A stretch of 60,899 nt of DNA from Methanoculleus sp. UBA303 (lineage in GTDB: Archaea; Halobacteriota; Methanomicrobia; Methanomicrobiales; Methanoculleaceae). The position numbers and the translations under genes were made by a program. Position 1 is the first letter of the stretch, and each line of letters opens with the position of its first letter. The notes under the pieces are model-generated. The model searched no databases, was not told where the DNA came from, and saw only the letters and a program-made list of their open reading frames with translations. Below, in pieces: positions 9,577 to 17,624 of this stretch. The stretch covers positions 1 to 60,899 of the forward strand of contig DANY01000035.1 in the NCBI GenBank assembly GCA_002501655.1, written 5' to 3'.

Positions 9577-12500
9577 ATGCGGAGATGGATGTGCGCGTAC
9601 ATAGTCATCGCCGGGCTGCTCCTCCTTGCGGTCCCGGCCGGCGCCCTGGTACCCGATACGGTTACGATCAGCACAAACCGTGAATGGCTGACGGCGGGGA
9701 GCGGCGACGCCGCGACCATCACGGCCCAGGTCACGAACAGCACCTCTGGGAGCACCCGGTTTGGGGGGGCCACGGTTGAGTTCGCGGTGGACGACACCTT
9801 CGGGAGCATCACGCCCGCCGTCATCACGACCGACGCCACCGGCATGGCAACTGCAGTCTTCACTCCCCGGACCACCGCCGGGGCCGCCCCGATCACGGTG
9901 ACCGTCTCATACGATGATGGGGAGGCTGTGCTGGTGCGGGAGGAGACGTTTCTGCAGCAGATCGACCACGCGGCCCCCTCCCGGATCGAAAACATCTGGT
10001 ACGAGCCGGAGGTGACCGCCGGGGGGATGACAGAGATCGCCGTCCGGATGGTCGACCGGTTTGGCAACCCGGTGGACAGTCGGCGGGAGGCTGAGACAGT
10101 GGGCTTCATCGTGGGCTCCCCCTCGGGCGCCGCGGCATTCAATGGTGCCCTGGAGGCGGTCAGGGTGGACGCGGCCGGGAACGCCACCATAACACTCAGG
10201 GTCGACACGCTCCCGGGCGAAAACATCGTCCTGGTCAGCCTGCCCGAGCCGCTGCCCGACCGTTATCTGACGATACGCAGCGTGGCAAGCGGGGAGCCCT
10301 GTGCGATCGAGGTCGACGTCCAGCCCAGGGGAAACCCCCCTGGTGTCATTGCCGACGGGTCAAGCCGGTTCCTCATCACCTACACGCTCCTCGACGAGTA
10401 CGGGAATCCGTCCTGCGGACGGGTGCTCGCGATCACCACAAACATGAGCGATGACGGGGAGACGCGGGTGACGACGAACACCTATGGTCAGGCACAGGTC
10501 AGTTACGGTCCGCGGGAGACGACCGGCGGTGTCACCATCACGGCGACTGCCGTTGACAACACCTCCGCTACTCGCTCACAGCCGCTTGCATTTGTCAGCA
10601 GCGAACCGACGAACCTCCTCCTCTCCACCTGCCCCGAGGCGATGCCGAGCCGAGACGTGCTCGGCTCTGCCCCGATAGTCATACGGGCGAAGGTTGTCGA
10701 CCAGTACGGCAACCCGGTCGAAGGAGAGGTGGTCGGGTTCTCGATACAAGATGTCGCCGTGGACAACTGCTTTAACCAAACCGCGGCTCCGTTGCTCTCC
10801 GGGGAGACTGCCACCACCGATACACACGGCATCGCGGCCGTAGAGTTCACCCCCGGCGCGTTCACCACCGAGTACCGTGCCCCTGGTTACAGTCCGACCG
10901 CGACCGGCACCTGCAAGGTCGTCGCGGCATGGAAGGAAATCAGGCGCTCTGTCGCCCTCACGTGGGTGAACTACCCCTACCTCGCCGTCACAACGAATGT
11001 CACTCCGGAGACGGTTACGGTGAACGACACAATCGATGTCACCATCAGGCTAAAGGGCGACGGCTGGGCAATCCCCCGGTATGCGCCCGTCGACGTGGTC
11101 ATCCTCCTTGATCGGGGAGAGGGGATGCTCCTGAATGATGAGGGTGGTATGCATGACCGGATGATCTATGCCCGTGCCGCAGCCGAAAACTTCACCTGGT
11201 ATATAGATACCGATATCGGCCGCTGGCAGAATAACCGTGTTGGCCTCATGCTGTACGGCGACAAACCCACATGCCCGCCATATGCAGGCAACAAAGTCGA
11301 TATCCTGAAACTGAGGAGCGAATCCAAGGAGTATACCTGGGTCAAGGGTGCGGGGGATGATGGGAATCCAAGTGATGATGCTGATTATGTTCGGGAACAC
11401 TATCCTGGGAACGGCAAGATCTGGTACAACGATTATGCCGATCTCCGGAACGATCTGGCCCCGGGGAACTCCCCTGCCATCCACGACTCCCTATGGAATG
11501 TAGTGCCGATGAAGAACAGTAAAGAGGGTAATCCGAGCGCTCCGCTCCGCTACGGGTTGTACAAGGCGATAAAAACGCTGGAGGGAACCCCCCCAACTAG
11601 CGAGGACTCCGTGCGAGCGATCGTCGTCCTGATGCAGAGCCGGTACAGTTATTATGGTAGCCCCTTCGGGCCGGATGCCGGAGGATCTGTGGTTACTGAC
11701 CCGGAGAGTTGCGGACCGGATTCGACGAATTACATTCCGTTCGATGACCTCGGGGGGCAGCAGAATCTGGCAAAGTATGCGGCGAGTAAGGGTATCCAGA
11801 TCTTCCCGATCTACTATACGGGAAGTGGGTCCCAGGCGCAGGAGGATGTTCCCCGCCTCCTGGCGGATGAGTCCGGTGGCGAGTACTTCTTTGCCAGCAA
11901 CCATGTTATGCTCGAGCAGGCGTTTGAAGCGATCGCTAAAAGGCTCATGACCGAAGCCGGTGTCGACACTGCCATGGACATCGCCTTCGAGAGTGTGGAG
12001 GTGAACAGCGCTCCCGTCCCCGGTGAGCTGATCTTCGACTACGTCCCCGAGCCCGGGGTTTCCACCCATATTCTTAACAAGACCAGAACCAACGTCCTCT
12101 ATGATGATACCATTAACCAGATCAACGACTGGAAACGGGACAAACAACTTCACTTCGATATTGGCACCATCCGTCTCAACCAGACCTGGGAAGCGACCTT
12201 CCGGCTCCGGGTCCTCGCCGAGGGCACGATCGGCCTCTTTGGGGATGGTGCGACTATCACCTTCAACGACCACGATCGGGTGCCGTTGCCCCGGGTCTAC
12301 ATCACGGTGTTTGGTGAAGAGAACACCACCATGGACGCCCGGTCGCTCAGCGTCACCAACCTCGACTGCACGTCCCCGGCCACCGAGTTCCTTACCCTCG
12401 CCTGGGACCTGAACTACACCGGGACGGCGGAGGCTGTGCAGGCGATCTCCTGCTCGGGCGATGGCGGATACACCTGGGTCTCGCTTGGCACCCGAACATC

Positions 12501-12669
12501 TCCCCCGGGGGTAAGCCCGATGGAGGCCTGCTTCGACGTCCGGGCCCTCTCCCCGGGTGAATACGTGGTCAGGGTCTACGCCACCGCATCGGATGCGCCG
12601 GATGCCTGGGAGATCTGCAGGCATATTCTGGTCGGGAACCAGCAGGAGAATTATATCCGGCTCCAGTGA
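9577..12669 (+). CDS. Secreted VWA-domain surface protein, copy B (degenerate MIDAS)
   Basis: 1030 residues, signal peptide ending near VPAGA, then the same series as copy A: Ig-like Big-1 domains, VWA, beta-rich region, and an unanchored end (ENYIRLQ). The conserved P-x-A/S-MPSRD linker is present. The VWA metal site is broken: the DxSxS motif reads DRGEG (512-516), and the MSDG/MTDG loop of the siblings reads VVLMQSRYS. Metal-dependent ligand binding is therefore probably lost, while the fold appears intact. The stretch after the first strand is also longer than in copies A and C. It may bind by another surface or be a structural partner of its neighbours. Confidence 0.8.
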   Translation: MRRWMCAYIVIAGLLLLAVPAGALVPDTVTISTNREWLTAGSGDAATITAQVTNSTSGSTRFGGATVEFAVDDTFGSITPAVITTDATGMATAVFTPRTTAGAAPITVTVSYDDGEAVLVREETFLQQIDHAAPSRIENIWYEPEVTAGGMTEIAVRMVDRFGNPVDSRREAETVGFIVGSPSGAAAFNGALEAVRVDAAGNATITLRVDTLPGENIVLVSLPEPLPDRYLTIRSVASGEPCAIEVDVQPRGNPPGVIADGSSRFLITYTLLDEYGNPSCGRVLAITTNMSDDGETRVTTNTYGQAQVSYGPRETTGGVTITATAVDNTSATRSQPLAFVSSEPTNLLLSTCPEAMPSRDVLGSAPIVIRAKVVDQYGNPVEGEVVGFSIQDVAVDNCFNQTAAPLLSGETATTDTHGIAAVEFTPGAFTTEYRAPGYSPTATGTCKVVAAWKEIRRSVALTWVNYPYLAVTTNVTPETVTVNDTIDVTIRLKGDGWAIPRYAPVDVVILLDRGEGMLLNDEGGMHDRMIYARAAAENFTWYIDTDIGRWQNNRVGLMLYGDKPTCPPYAGNKVDILKLRSESKEYTWVKGAGDDGNPSDDADYVREHYPGNGKIWYNDYADLRNDLAPGNSPAIHDSLWNVVPMKNSKEGNPSAPLRYGLYKAIKTLEGTPPTSEDSVRAIVVLMQSRYSYYGSPFGPDAGGSVVTDPESCGPDSTNYIPFDDLGGQQNLAKYAASKGIQIFPIYYTGSGSQAQEDVPRLLADESGGEYFFASNHVMLEQAFEAIAKRLMTEAGVDTAMDIAFESVEVNSAPVPGELIFDYVPEPGVSTHILNKTRTNVLYDDTINQINDWKRDKQLHFDIGTIRLNQTWEATFRLRVLAEGTIGLFGDGATITFNDHDRVPLPRVYITVFGEENTTMDARSLSVTNLDCTSPATEFLTLAWDLNYTGTAEAVQAISCSGDGGYTWVSLGTRTSPPGVSPMEACFDVRALSPGEYVVRVYATASDAPDAWEICRHILVGNQQENYIRLQ

Positions 12670-13104
12670 TCGCCCTGCGGCAGGGGTACCCCCGGACCGT
12701 CTCTCCTGCGGCCTCCCGGCTGCAGGCCAGGAGGCCGACCTCGGCCCGGGCGCCCTCCCCTTTATCCGCACAAGCCGATATTTATACCCGACGGAGCACC
12801 TCACGCTGCCCGGTGAAGTTATTTTTAATTAAATCCGTAAATTCTCCATTAATCTGGCAACAGAGATTATTTTTGCTTTTTTTAACAGTTCTGTATGCAT
12901 CAAAAATAAGGCAAAGAATGTCTATATGATTGTTGTGTGGCAGAGTGTGATGGCTGTGCTGTAATATTGGTTGAAATTATCTTCAATAATCCTATGTGTT
13001 GCCCATCCGGGCGACATTCGTGGGTTTAACGTGCCCCTGCCAAATCAGGATCAAATGAAAATAATTATATATATGGTGCGGGATCAGGGCACTCTGATCT
13101 CAGC
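12670..13104. other. Intergenic region with promoter between VWA copies B and C
   Basis: 435 bases. The first 100 are GC-rich with no clear terminator; the rest is AT-rich. AATTATATATAT (13063-13074) is a good TATA box 31-42 bases before ATG 13105. I see no gene or RNA in between. Confidence 0.55.
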
Positions 13105-16080
13105 ATGAATTTTCAAAAATTAATCATCCTCATGATCCTGCTCGGCCTGATCGTTCCTGCAGTGAGTGCGGCCGGCCCCGGGTGGATCATCCTCTCGGGC
13201 GGTGCCGACTGGCTGGTGGCAAACGGGACCGACTCGGCTGAAATAGCCGTGCAGGTGCTTGATGGGGGCGGGGCGCCGCTCGCCAACCGCACCGTGGCGC
13301 TCGATGTCGACCCGGCCTTCGGTCGCCTGGCACCGGCGACCGTCTCCACCGGTGCGTCCAGGACCGCCGTCGCCACGTTCACCACCAACCGGACGAGCGG
13401 CGTCGCCGTGATAACCGCTCGTGCCGGGGCGGTGGAGGCGCGGTTTGAACAGAAGATCGACCATGACCTGCCCTCCCGCATCGCATACCTCCACTATGAC
13501 GGCGAAGTGACCGCGGGCGACGGCACCACGATCACCGTAGGGCTTGCCGACCGGCACGGCAATCCGGTGGACGATCGGAGGGTCGCCGAGACCGTGCGCT
13601 TCAGTGTCGGTTCGGTCGGTGACGATGCCGTCTTCATCGGCGATGGGGGGGTGCCGGTGCGTGAACTTGAACGGACAATCAACGCCACGGGTTTTGTCCG
13701 GGCGGACCTTGTGACCGGCCGCACCGCCGGTGAGAACATCGTCCGGATGACCGTCCTCCCGGGAGGCTTCGATCGCTATGCCTCCGTCCGCGGACTGCCC
13801 ACCGGGCTTCCCGCCGGAATCGATATCTCGGTCAGCCCGGATGCCGATCCATTCCCTTACCAGCCCGCGACCGGGGAGAAAACCTTCACCCTGACCTACA
13901 GGCTCTTTGACGCCTGGGGCAACCCGGCGGCAGGCCGCGACCTCCAGGTCGTCACGTCGATCGCGGGTGAAGGCGCAGTCCTGACAACGAACGGCACCGG
14001 CGTCGCCTGCCTCACCTACGGCCCGAAGGACAGCACCGGCAGGATCACCATAACCGCGACGGCCGTGGACAACGCGAGCGTGACCGCATCAAAGGTCGTC
14101 GAGTTCATCCATACCGACCCGGTGAACATGCTTCTCTCGGCAAGCCCGCAGTCGATGCCGAGCCGGGATGTCAAGGATGGCACCGTCTCGGAACTCCGGG
14201 CCAAGGTGATCGATGTCAAGGGGAACCCGGTCGCGGGGGAGACGGTGACGTTCACCATCGATACCGATTCGATCGATCTCGGTGGATCTACCCCGACCGG
14301 GGCTCCCTATCTTGAGGAGGAGGGGCAGAACGTGGCAACCGCCACGACCGGTGAGGACGGGTACGCCATCGTCCGGTTCAGCCCCGGGTCGTTTGCCCGG
14401 CCGAAGGCGGGAGAGCAGGCCGCCGCAAAGGGCACGGCGACCGTCTGGGCGACGTGGGGGGATGTCAGCCAGGATATTCTCCTGACCTGGGTGAACTACC
14501 CCTACCTCTCCGTGAAGACGAATGTCTCCAACCAGACGGTTGCGGTGAACAATACGGTCGACGTCACCATCCAGCTGACGGGGGATGGGTATGCAATGCA
14601 GCCGGACCCGATCGATGTGGTGCTGGTGATAGATAAGTCTGGGAGTATGAATTGGGCTATTGATGGTTCCCAGGATAATTCGGGGGGGAGAATAGCGGCA
14701 GCGAAAAACGCGGCGTCTACCTTCATCGGCCAGATGGACCCTGACCGGGACCGGGTGGGCCTGATCTCGTTTGCCTCTGAGACGTCAAAAGAGATGGATT
14801 TGACAAACAATTTCACTAGAGTGAAGAGAAAGATCAACGCTCTTTCAGCGAACGGCGCAACCCAGTTGCGGCAGGCAATCTACGAGGCAATACTCATGCA
14901 GAAGAACCAGAAGCAATCCGGCGCCGTCAAAGCCGTGGTCATCATGACCGACGGCGACTGGAACTATGATGGAAGCCCGATTGGGCACGGGACGGGGTAT
15001 CCTGAAAATGCAAGTTGGGCCTACACATTCAGTGGCAGCAAATTAGAACCGGATAACTATCGGTATTACGATGGTCTTGGTGGAACCCTCAAAAAGAAGC
15101 GCGGAGAGACATATTTGAAATGCACCGACGGCGAGTTCACCAACCAGAACATGTCCCGGTTTGCCAGCGACAACGGTGTGAAACTCTATACCATCACGTT
15201 TGCCTATAAACCCAGTCCAACGGTCAACGAGACGATGCGTATACTCGCGACCTCAACCGGCGGGTTCTATGAGCATGCCGGGAGCGGCGAAGAACTCACC
15301 GATATCTACAAGCGTATCGCCGGCGAGCTCAAGACCGAGGCCGGCGTCGATACCCGGGTGGCCCTCGACTTCGGCACGATCCGGGTCAACGACGAAGACC
15401 GGGCGGGAGGGGACGTATTTGCCTACATCCACAAGGCGAATATATCGACCACCATCGAGAGCTGGGTTGACAACGAGACGGGAAACTATACGATCATCCA
15501 TGACAGGACCATCAACCAGACCGACGACTGGAACGACGACCACACCCTGAGCTTCGAGGTCGGCACCGTCCACCTCGATCAGGTCTGGGAGGCGACGTTC
15601 CGTCTCAAAGTACTCACCGACGGCAACATCAACGTCTTCGGGCCCGCATCAAAGATACGCTTCAACGACGGGACGGCCGCACTCGACCTCCCCGACACCT
15701 TCATCACGGCCGTGCCGGACCTCACCAACACGGGCCTCGGCTCTGAAATGCTCACGCTTTCAAACCCGCGCTACACCTGCGCAGAACCGGCGCTGGAGTT
15801 CCTCACCGCCGCCTGGGACCTCGCGTACACCGGGGCGGGAACCGTGACCGAGACTGCGGAGTACTCAAACGACGGCGGCCTCTCCTGGGTATGGTTCGAC
15901 ACCCGGACCGCCGGCAGCACCGCGACCGGGGGCGTCGCCACCCTTGATCTCCGGGACCTCCCGCCCGGGGAGTACCGGGTCCGGGTACGCGCCTCAGCGG
16001 ACGACGCGCCCGATGCGAGAGTGCTCTTCCCCTCGATCCGGGTCGGAGAATGGAAGAAAGCGTATATCCGGATCGCATAA
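13105..16080 (+). CDS. Secreted VWA-domain surface protein, copy C
   Basis: 991 residues. A signal peptide (FQKLIILMILLGLIVPAVSA) precedes Big-1-like Ig domains, the SMPSRD linker, and a VWA domain with an intact metal site: DKSGS at 510-514 and the MTDGDW loop. The end (KKAYIRIA) again lacks an anchor. Over the third Ig domain the DNA is very close to copy A (7189-7250 against 14190-14250), while the regions around the VWA loops differ, a pattern of duplication followed by conversion or selection. A TATA box at 13063-13074 and a T7 run after the stop make it a single-gene unit. Probable adhesin or S-layer-associated protein. Confidence 0.82.
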   Translation: MNFQKLIILMILLGLIVPAVSAAGPGWIILSGGADWLVANGTDSAEIAVQVLDGGGAPLANRTVALDVDPAFGRLAPATVSTGASRTAVATFTTNRTSGVAVITARAGAVEARFEQKIDHDLPSRIAYLHYDGEVTAGDGTTITVGLADRHGNPVDDRRVAETVRFSVGSVGDDAVFIGDGGVPVRELERTINATGFVRADLVTGRTAGENIVRMTVLPGGFDRYASVRGLPTGLPAGIDISVSPDADPFPYQPATGEKTFTLTYRLFDAWGNPAAGRDLQVVTSIAGEGAVLTTNGTGVACLTYGPKDSTGRITITATAVDNASVTASKVVEFIHTDPVNMLLSASPQSMPSRDVKDGTVSELRAKVIDVKGNPVAGETVTFTIDTDSIDLGGSTPTGAPYLEEEGQNVATATTGEDGYAIVRFSPGSFARPKAGEQAAAKGTATVWATWGDVSQDILLTWVNYPYLSVKTNVSNQTVAVNNTVDVTIQLTGDGYAMQPDPIDVVLVIDKSGSMNWAIDGSQDNSGGRIAAAKNAASTFIGQMDPDRDRVGLISFASETSKEMDLTNNFTRVKRKINALSANGATQLRQAIYEAILMQKNQKQSGAVKAVVIMTDGDWNYDGSPIGHGTGYPENASWAYTFSGSKLEPDNYRYYDGLGGTLKKKRGETYLKCTDGEFTNQNMSRFASDNGVKLYTITFAYKPSPTVNETMRILATSTGGFYEHAGSGEELTDIYKRIAGELKTEAGVDTRVALDFGTIRVNDEDRAGGDVFAYIHKANISTTIESWVDNETGNYTIIHDRTINQTDDWNDDHTLSFEVGTVHLDQVWEATFRLKVLTDGNINVFGPASKIRFNDGTAALDLPDTFITAVPDLTNTGLGSEMLTLSNPRYTCAEPALEFLTAAWDLAYTGAGTVTETAEYSNDGGLSWVWFDTRTAGSTATGGVATLDLRDLPPGEYRVRVRASADDAPDARVLFPSIRVGEWKKAYIRIA

Positions 16081-16087
16081 TTTTTTT
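16079..16087 (+). terminator. T-run terminator after VWA copy C
   Basis: The stop codon TAA is directly followed by seven T, a typical archaeal termination signal. It separates the VWA gene from the convergent tRNA. Confidence 0.55.
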
Positions 16088-16106
16088 GGCTGCACGAAAA
16101 GAATGA

Positions 16107-16178
16107 CGGACTCAGCGGGAATTGAACCCGCGTCCTTGGGTTCGAAGCCCAAAAGGATGTCCCCTACCCCATGAGTCC
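16107..16178 (-). tRNA. tRNA-Arg (anticodon TCG)
   Basis: On the minus strand, acceptor arms GGACTCA (16178-16172) and TGAGTCC (16114-16108) pair perfectly, with discriminator G at 16107. The anticodon stem TTGGG/CCCAA closes a 7-base loop CTTCGAA, giving anticodon TCG for CGA arginine codons after U33. The T arm is GCGGG, loop TTCAATT, CCCGC. The D arm GGGT/ATCC has a short 7-base loop, and one extra T lies between D and anticodon stems, so tRNA software should confirm the fold. CCA is not encoded. No intron is seen. Confidence 0.87.
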
Positions 16179-16233
16179 CCTTATGGGTTTCTATCATAAG
16201 TTATTAAGCGTTTTTATGTCAGTACACTATACA

Positions 16234-16659
16234 ATGATCCTCTCATCCAGCGAAATCATTCGCAGGCGCGAGGACGGCGATCTCGTCATCGAGCCGTACC
16301 ACAGCGCATCCCAGCAGCCCGCATCCTACGATCTCAGAGCAGCCCAGGAGACCGCGCTCCCGCACGGCGCGTGCACCCTCGTCCCCTCAATCGAGCGGGT
16401 GGAACTCCCCGCCGACCTTGCGGCAACCCTCCGGTGCCGCTCCTCGCTCGCCCGCCGGGGCGTCCTCCTCGGCGGCGGGTTCGTAGATCCGGGGTTCCGC
16501 GGGCAGCTGACCCTCTGCCTGACGAACGCCGGCACGGAGGAGATCCACCTTGCGAAAGGCGACCGAATCGTGCAGATGATCCTCCAGGAAGTGCAGAACG
16601 GCGACCGGCTCTACCAGGGCAGGTATCAGGATAGTGTTGGCGCGGTGCAGACACGATGA
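16234..16659 (+). CDS. dCTP deaminase/dUTPase-family protein
   Basis: I start at ATG 16234 (141 residues), where family similarity begins (ILSSSEIIRRRE); an upstream in-frame start would run across the tRNA. RCRSSLARRGV and VDPGFRGQLTL are the nucleotide-binding signatures of the Dcd/Dut fold, followed by KGDRIVQMIL. Members deaminate dCTP, hydrolyse dUTP or do both, supplying dUMP and limiting uracil in DNA. It is shorter than typical Dcd (about 190 residues), closer to a minimal single-domain trimeric enzyme, so the exact reaction is open. The stop overlaps the start of the next gene (ATGA), implying an operon with the NrpR-like regulator. Confidence 0.8.
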   Translation: MILSSSEIIRRREDGDLVIEPYHSASQQPASYDLRAAQETALPHGACTLVPSIERVELPADLAATLRCRSSLARRGVLLGGGFVDPGFRGQLTLCLTNAGTEEIHLAKGDRIVQMILQEVQNGDRLYQGRYQDSVGAVQTR

Positions 16660-17624
16660 GCCCAGCCATACGTTCGGAACGGAAATATCTTGAGATCCTG
16701 CGGATCCTTGCAGAGTCACACGAACCCCTGGGTGCGAAGAGGTTGAGCGAGAGGATGGCCGAGCGGGGTTTTGTCTTGAGCGACCGCGCCGTCCAGTACT
16801 ACCTCCAGTACCTCGACGAGATGGGGTTTACGGAGAAGGTCGGGAACCGGGGACGCATCCTCACCGAGGCGGGGACCGCAGAGAGCGAGAGCGCCCTCGT
16901 CGACGAGCGGATCGGCTTCATCATATCGAGGCTCGAGCGGCTCGCGTTCCAGAGCACTTTCGACCCGGTGGCCGGCACGGGAAACGTCGCCTACAACCTC
17001 TCCTTCGTGCGGGAGGAGGACCTTCCGGGTGTCACAGCAGCCTTCGATGAGGTGGCCGAAGCTGGCTACGGGCTCCTCGACACCTACCGGATCGTCGATT
17101 CAGATCCCCGCATACCCGACGGCCAGGTCGGGATCATGACGGCCTGCAGCGTCACCCTGGACGGCGTCCTCCAGAAGATGGGTATACCGGCGAGGCTTGA
17201 GTATGCCGGCAGGATTGCCGTCGACGAAGGCGGTTCTGCCGGGTTCCTCGACCTCATCGGCTACCGGGGGACGTCGGTCGACCCGCTCCATCTCTTCATA
17301 TCCGCCGGACTCACCTCGATCAACCGACTGGTGACGTCTCGGGCCGGTGTGGTGCTCGCAAACGTCCGTGCGGTGCCTGCGGCCGCGCGGGGTCAGGTGG
17401 AGGAGGCCGCCGGCCTGATGGCGGAGTGCGGGTTCAGCTTCCCCGCCGGAGGAGGCATCGGGGAGTTCAACCTCCCAGAGCATCCCTACCGGCTATCCGT
17501 CGTCGCGTTTTCCGGTATGAACATGGTGGGAAACGCAATTGAGAAGGGCTACGTCGTCAGAACCGATATCGGCGCCGGGACCATACCGTTCGAAAAAATA
17601 GCGGACGCTACCGGATCCAGGTGA
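16656..17624 (+). CDS. NrpR-family transcriptional regulator, single sensor domain
   Basis: 322 residues. An N-terminal winged helix (about 8-75, with DRAVQYYLQYLDEMGF as recognition region) is joined to one NrpR/DUF128 domain (about 85-320). NrpR represses nitrogen-assimilation genes in methanogens and lets go when 2-oxoglutarate is high. Many versions carry two sensor domains in one chain; this one has a single domain with its own HTH, as in two-subunit NrpR systems, so a partner may be encoded elsewhere. It is co-transcribed with the upstream deaminase gene by a 4-base overlap, and its last 17 bases overlap the convergent FtsZ-like gene. Regulatory target unknown. Confidence 0.8.
   Translation: MSPAIRSERKYLEILRILAESHEPLGAKRLSERMAERGFVLSDRAVQYYLQYLDEMGFTEKVGNRGRILTEAGTAESESALVDERIGFIISRLERLAFQSTFDPVAGTGNVAYNLSFVREEDLPGVTAAFDEVAEAGYGLLDTYRIVDSDPRIPDGQVGIMTACSVTLDGVLQKMGIPARLEYAGRIAVDEGGSAGFLDLIGYRGTSVDPLHLFISAGLTSINRLVTSRAGVVLANVRAVPAAARGQVEEAAGLMAECGFSFPAGGGIGEFNLPEHPYRLSVVAFSGMNMVGNAIEKGYVVRTDIGAGTIPFEKIADATGSR

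Noticed and set aside
6053..16080. Diversity-generating retroelement acting on the VWA genes
   Set aside because: No reverse transcriptase gene, template repeat or adenine-biased variable repeat is visible in the window.
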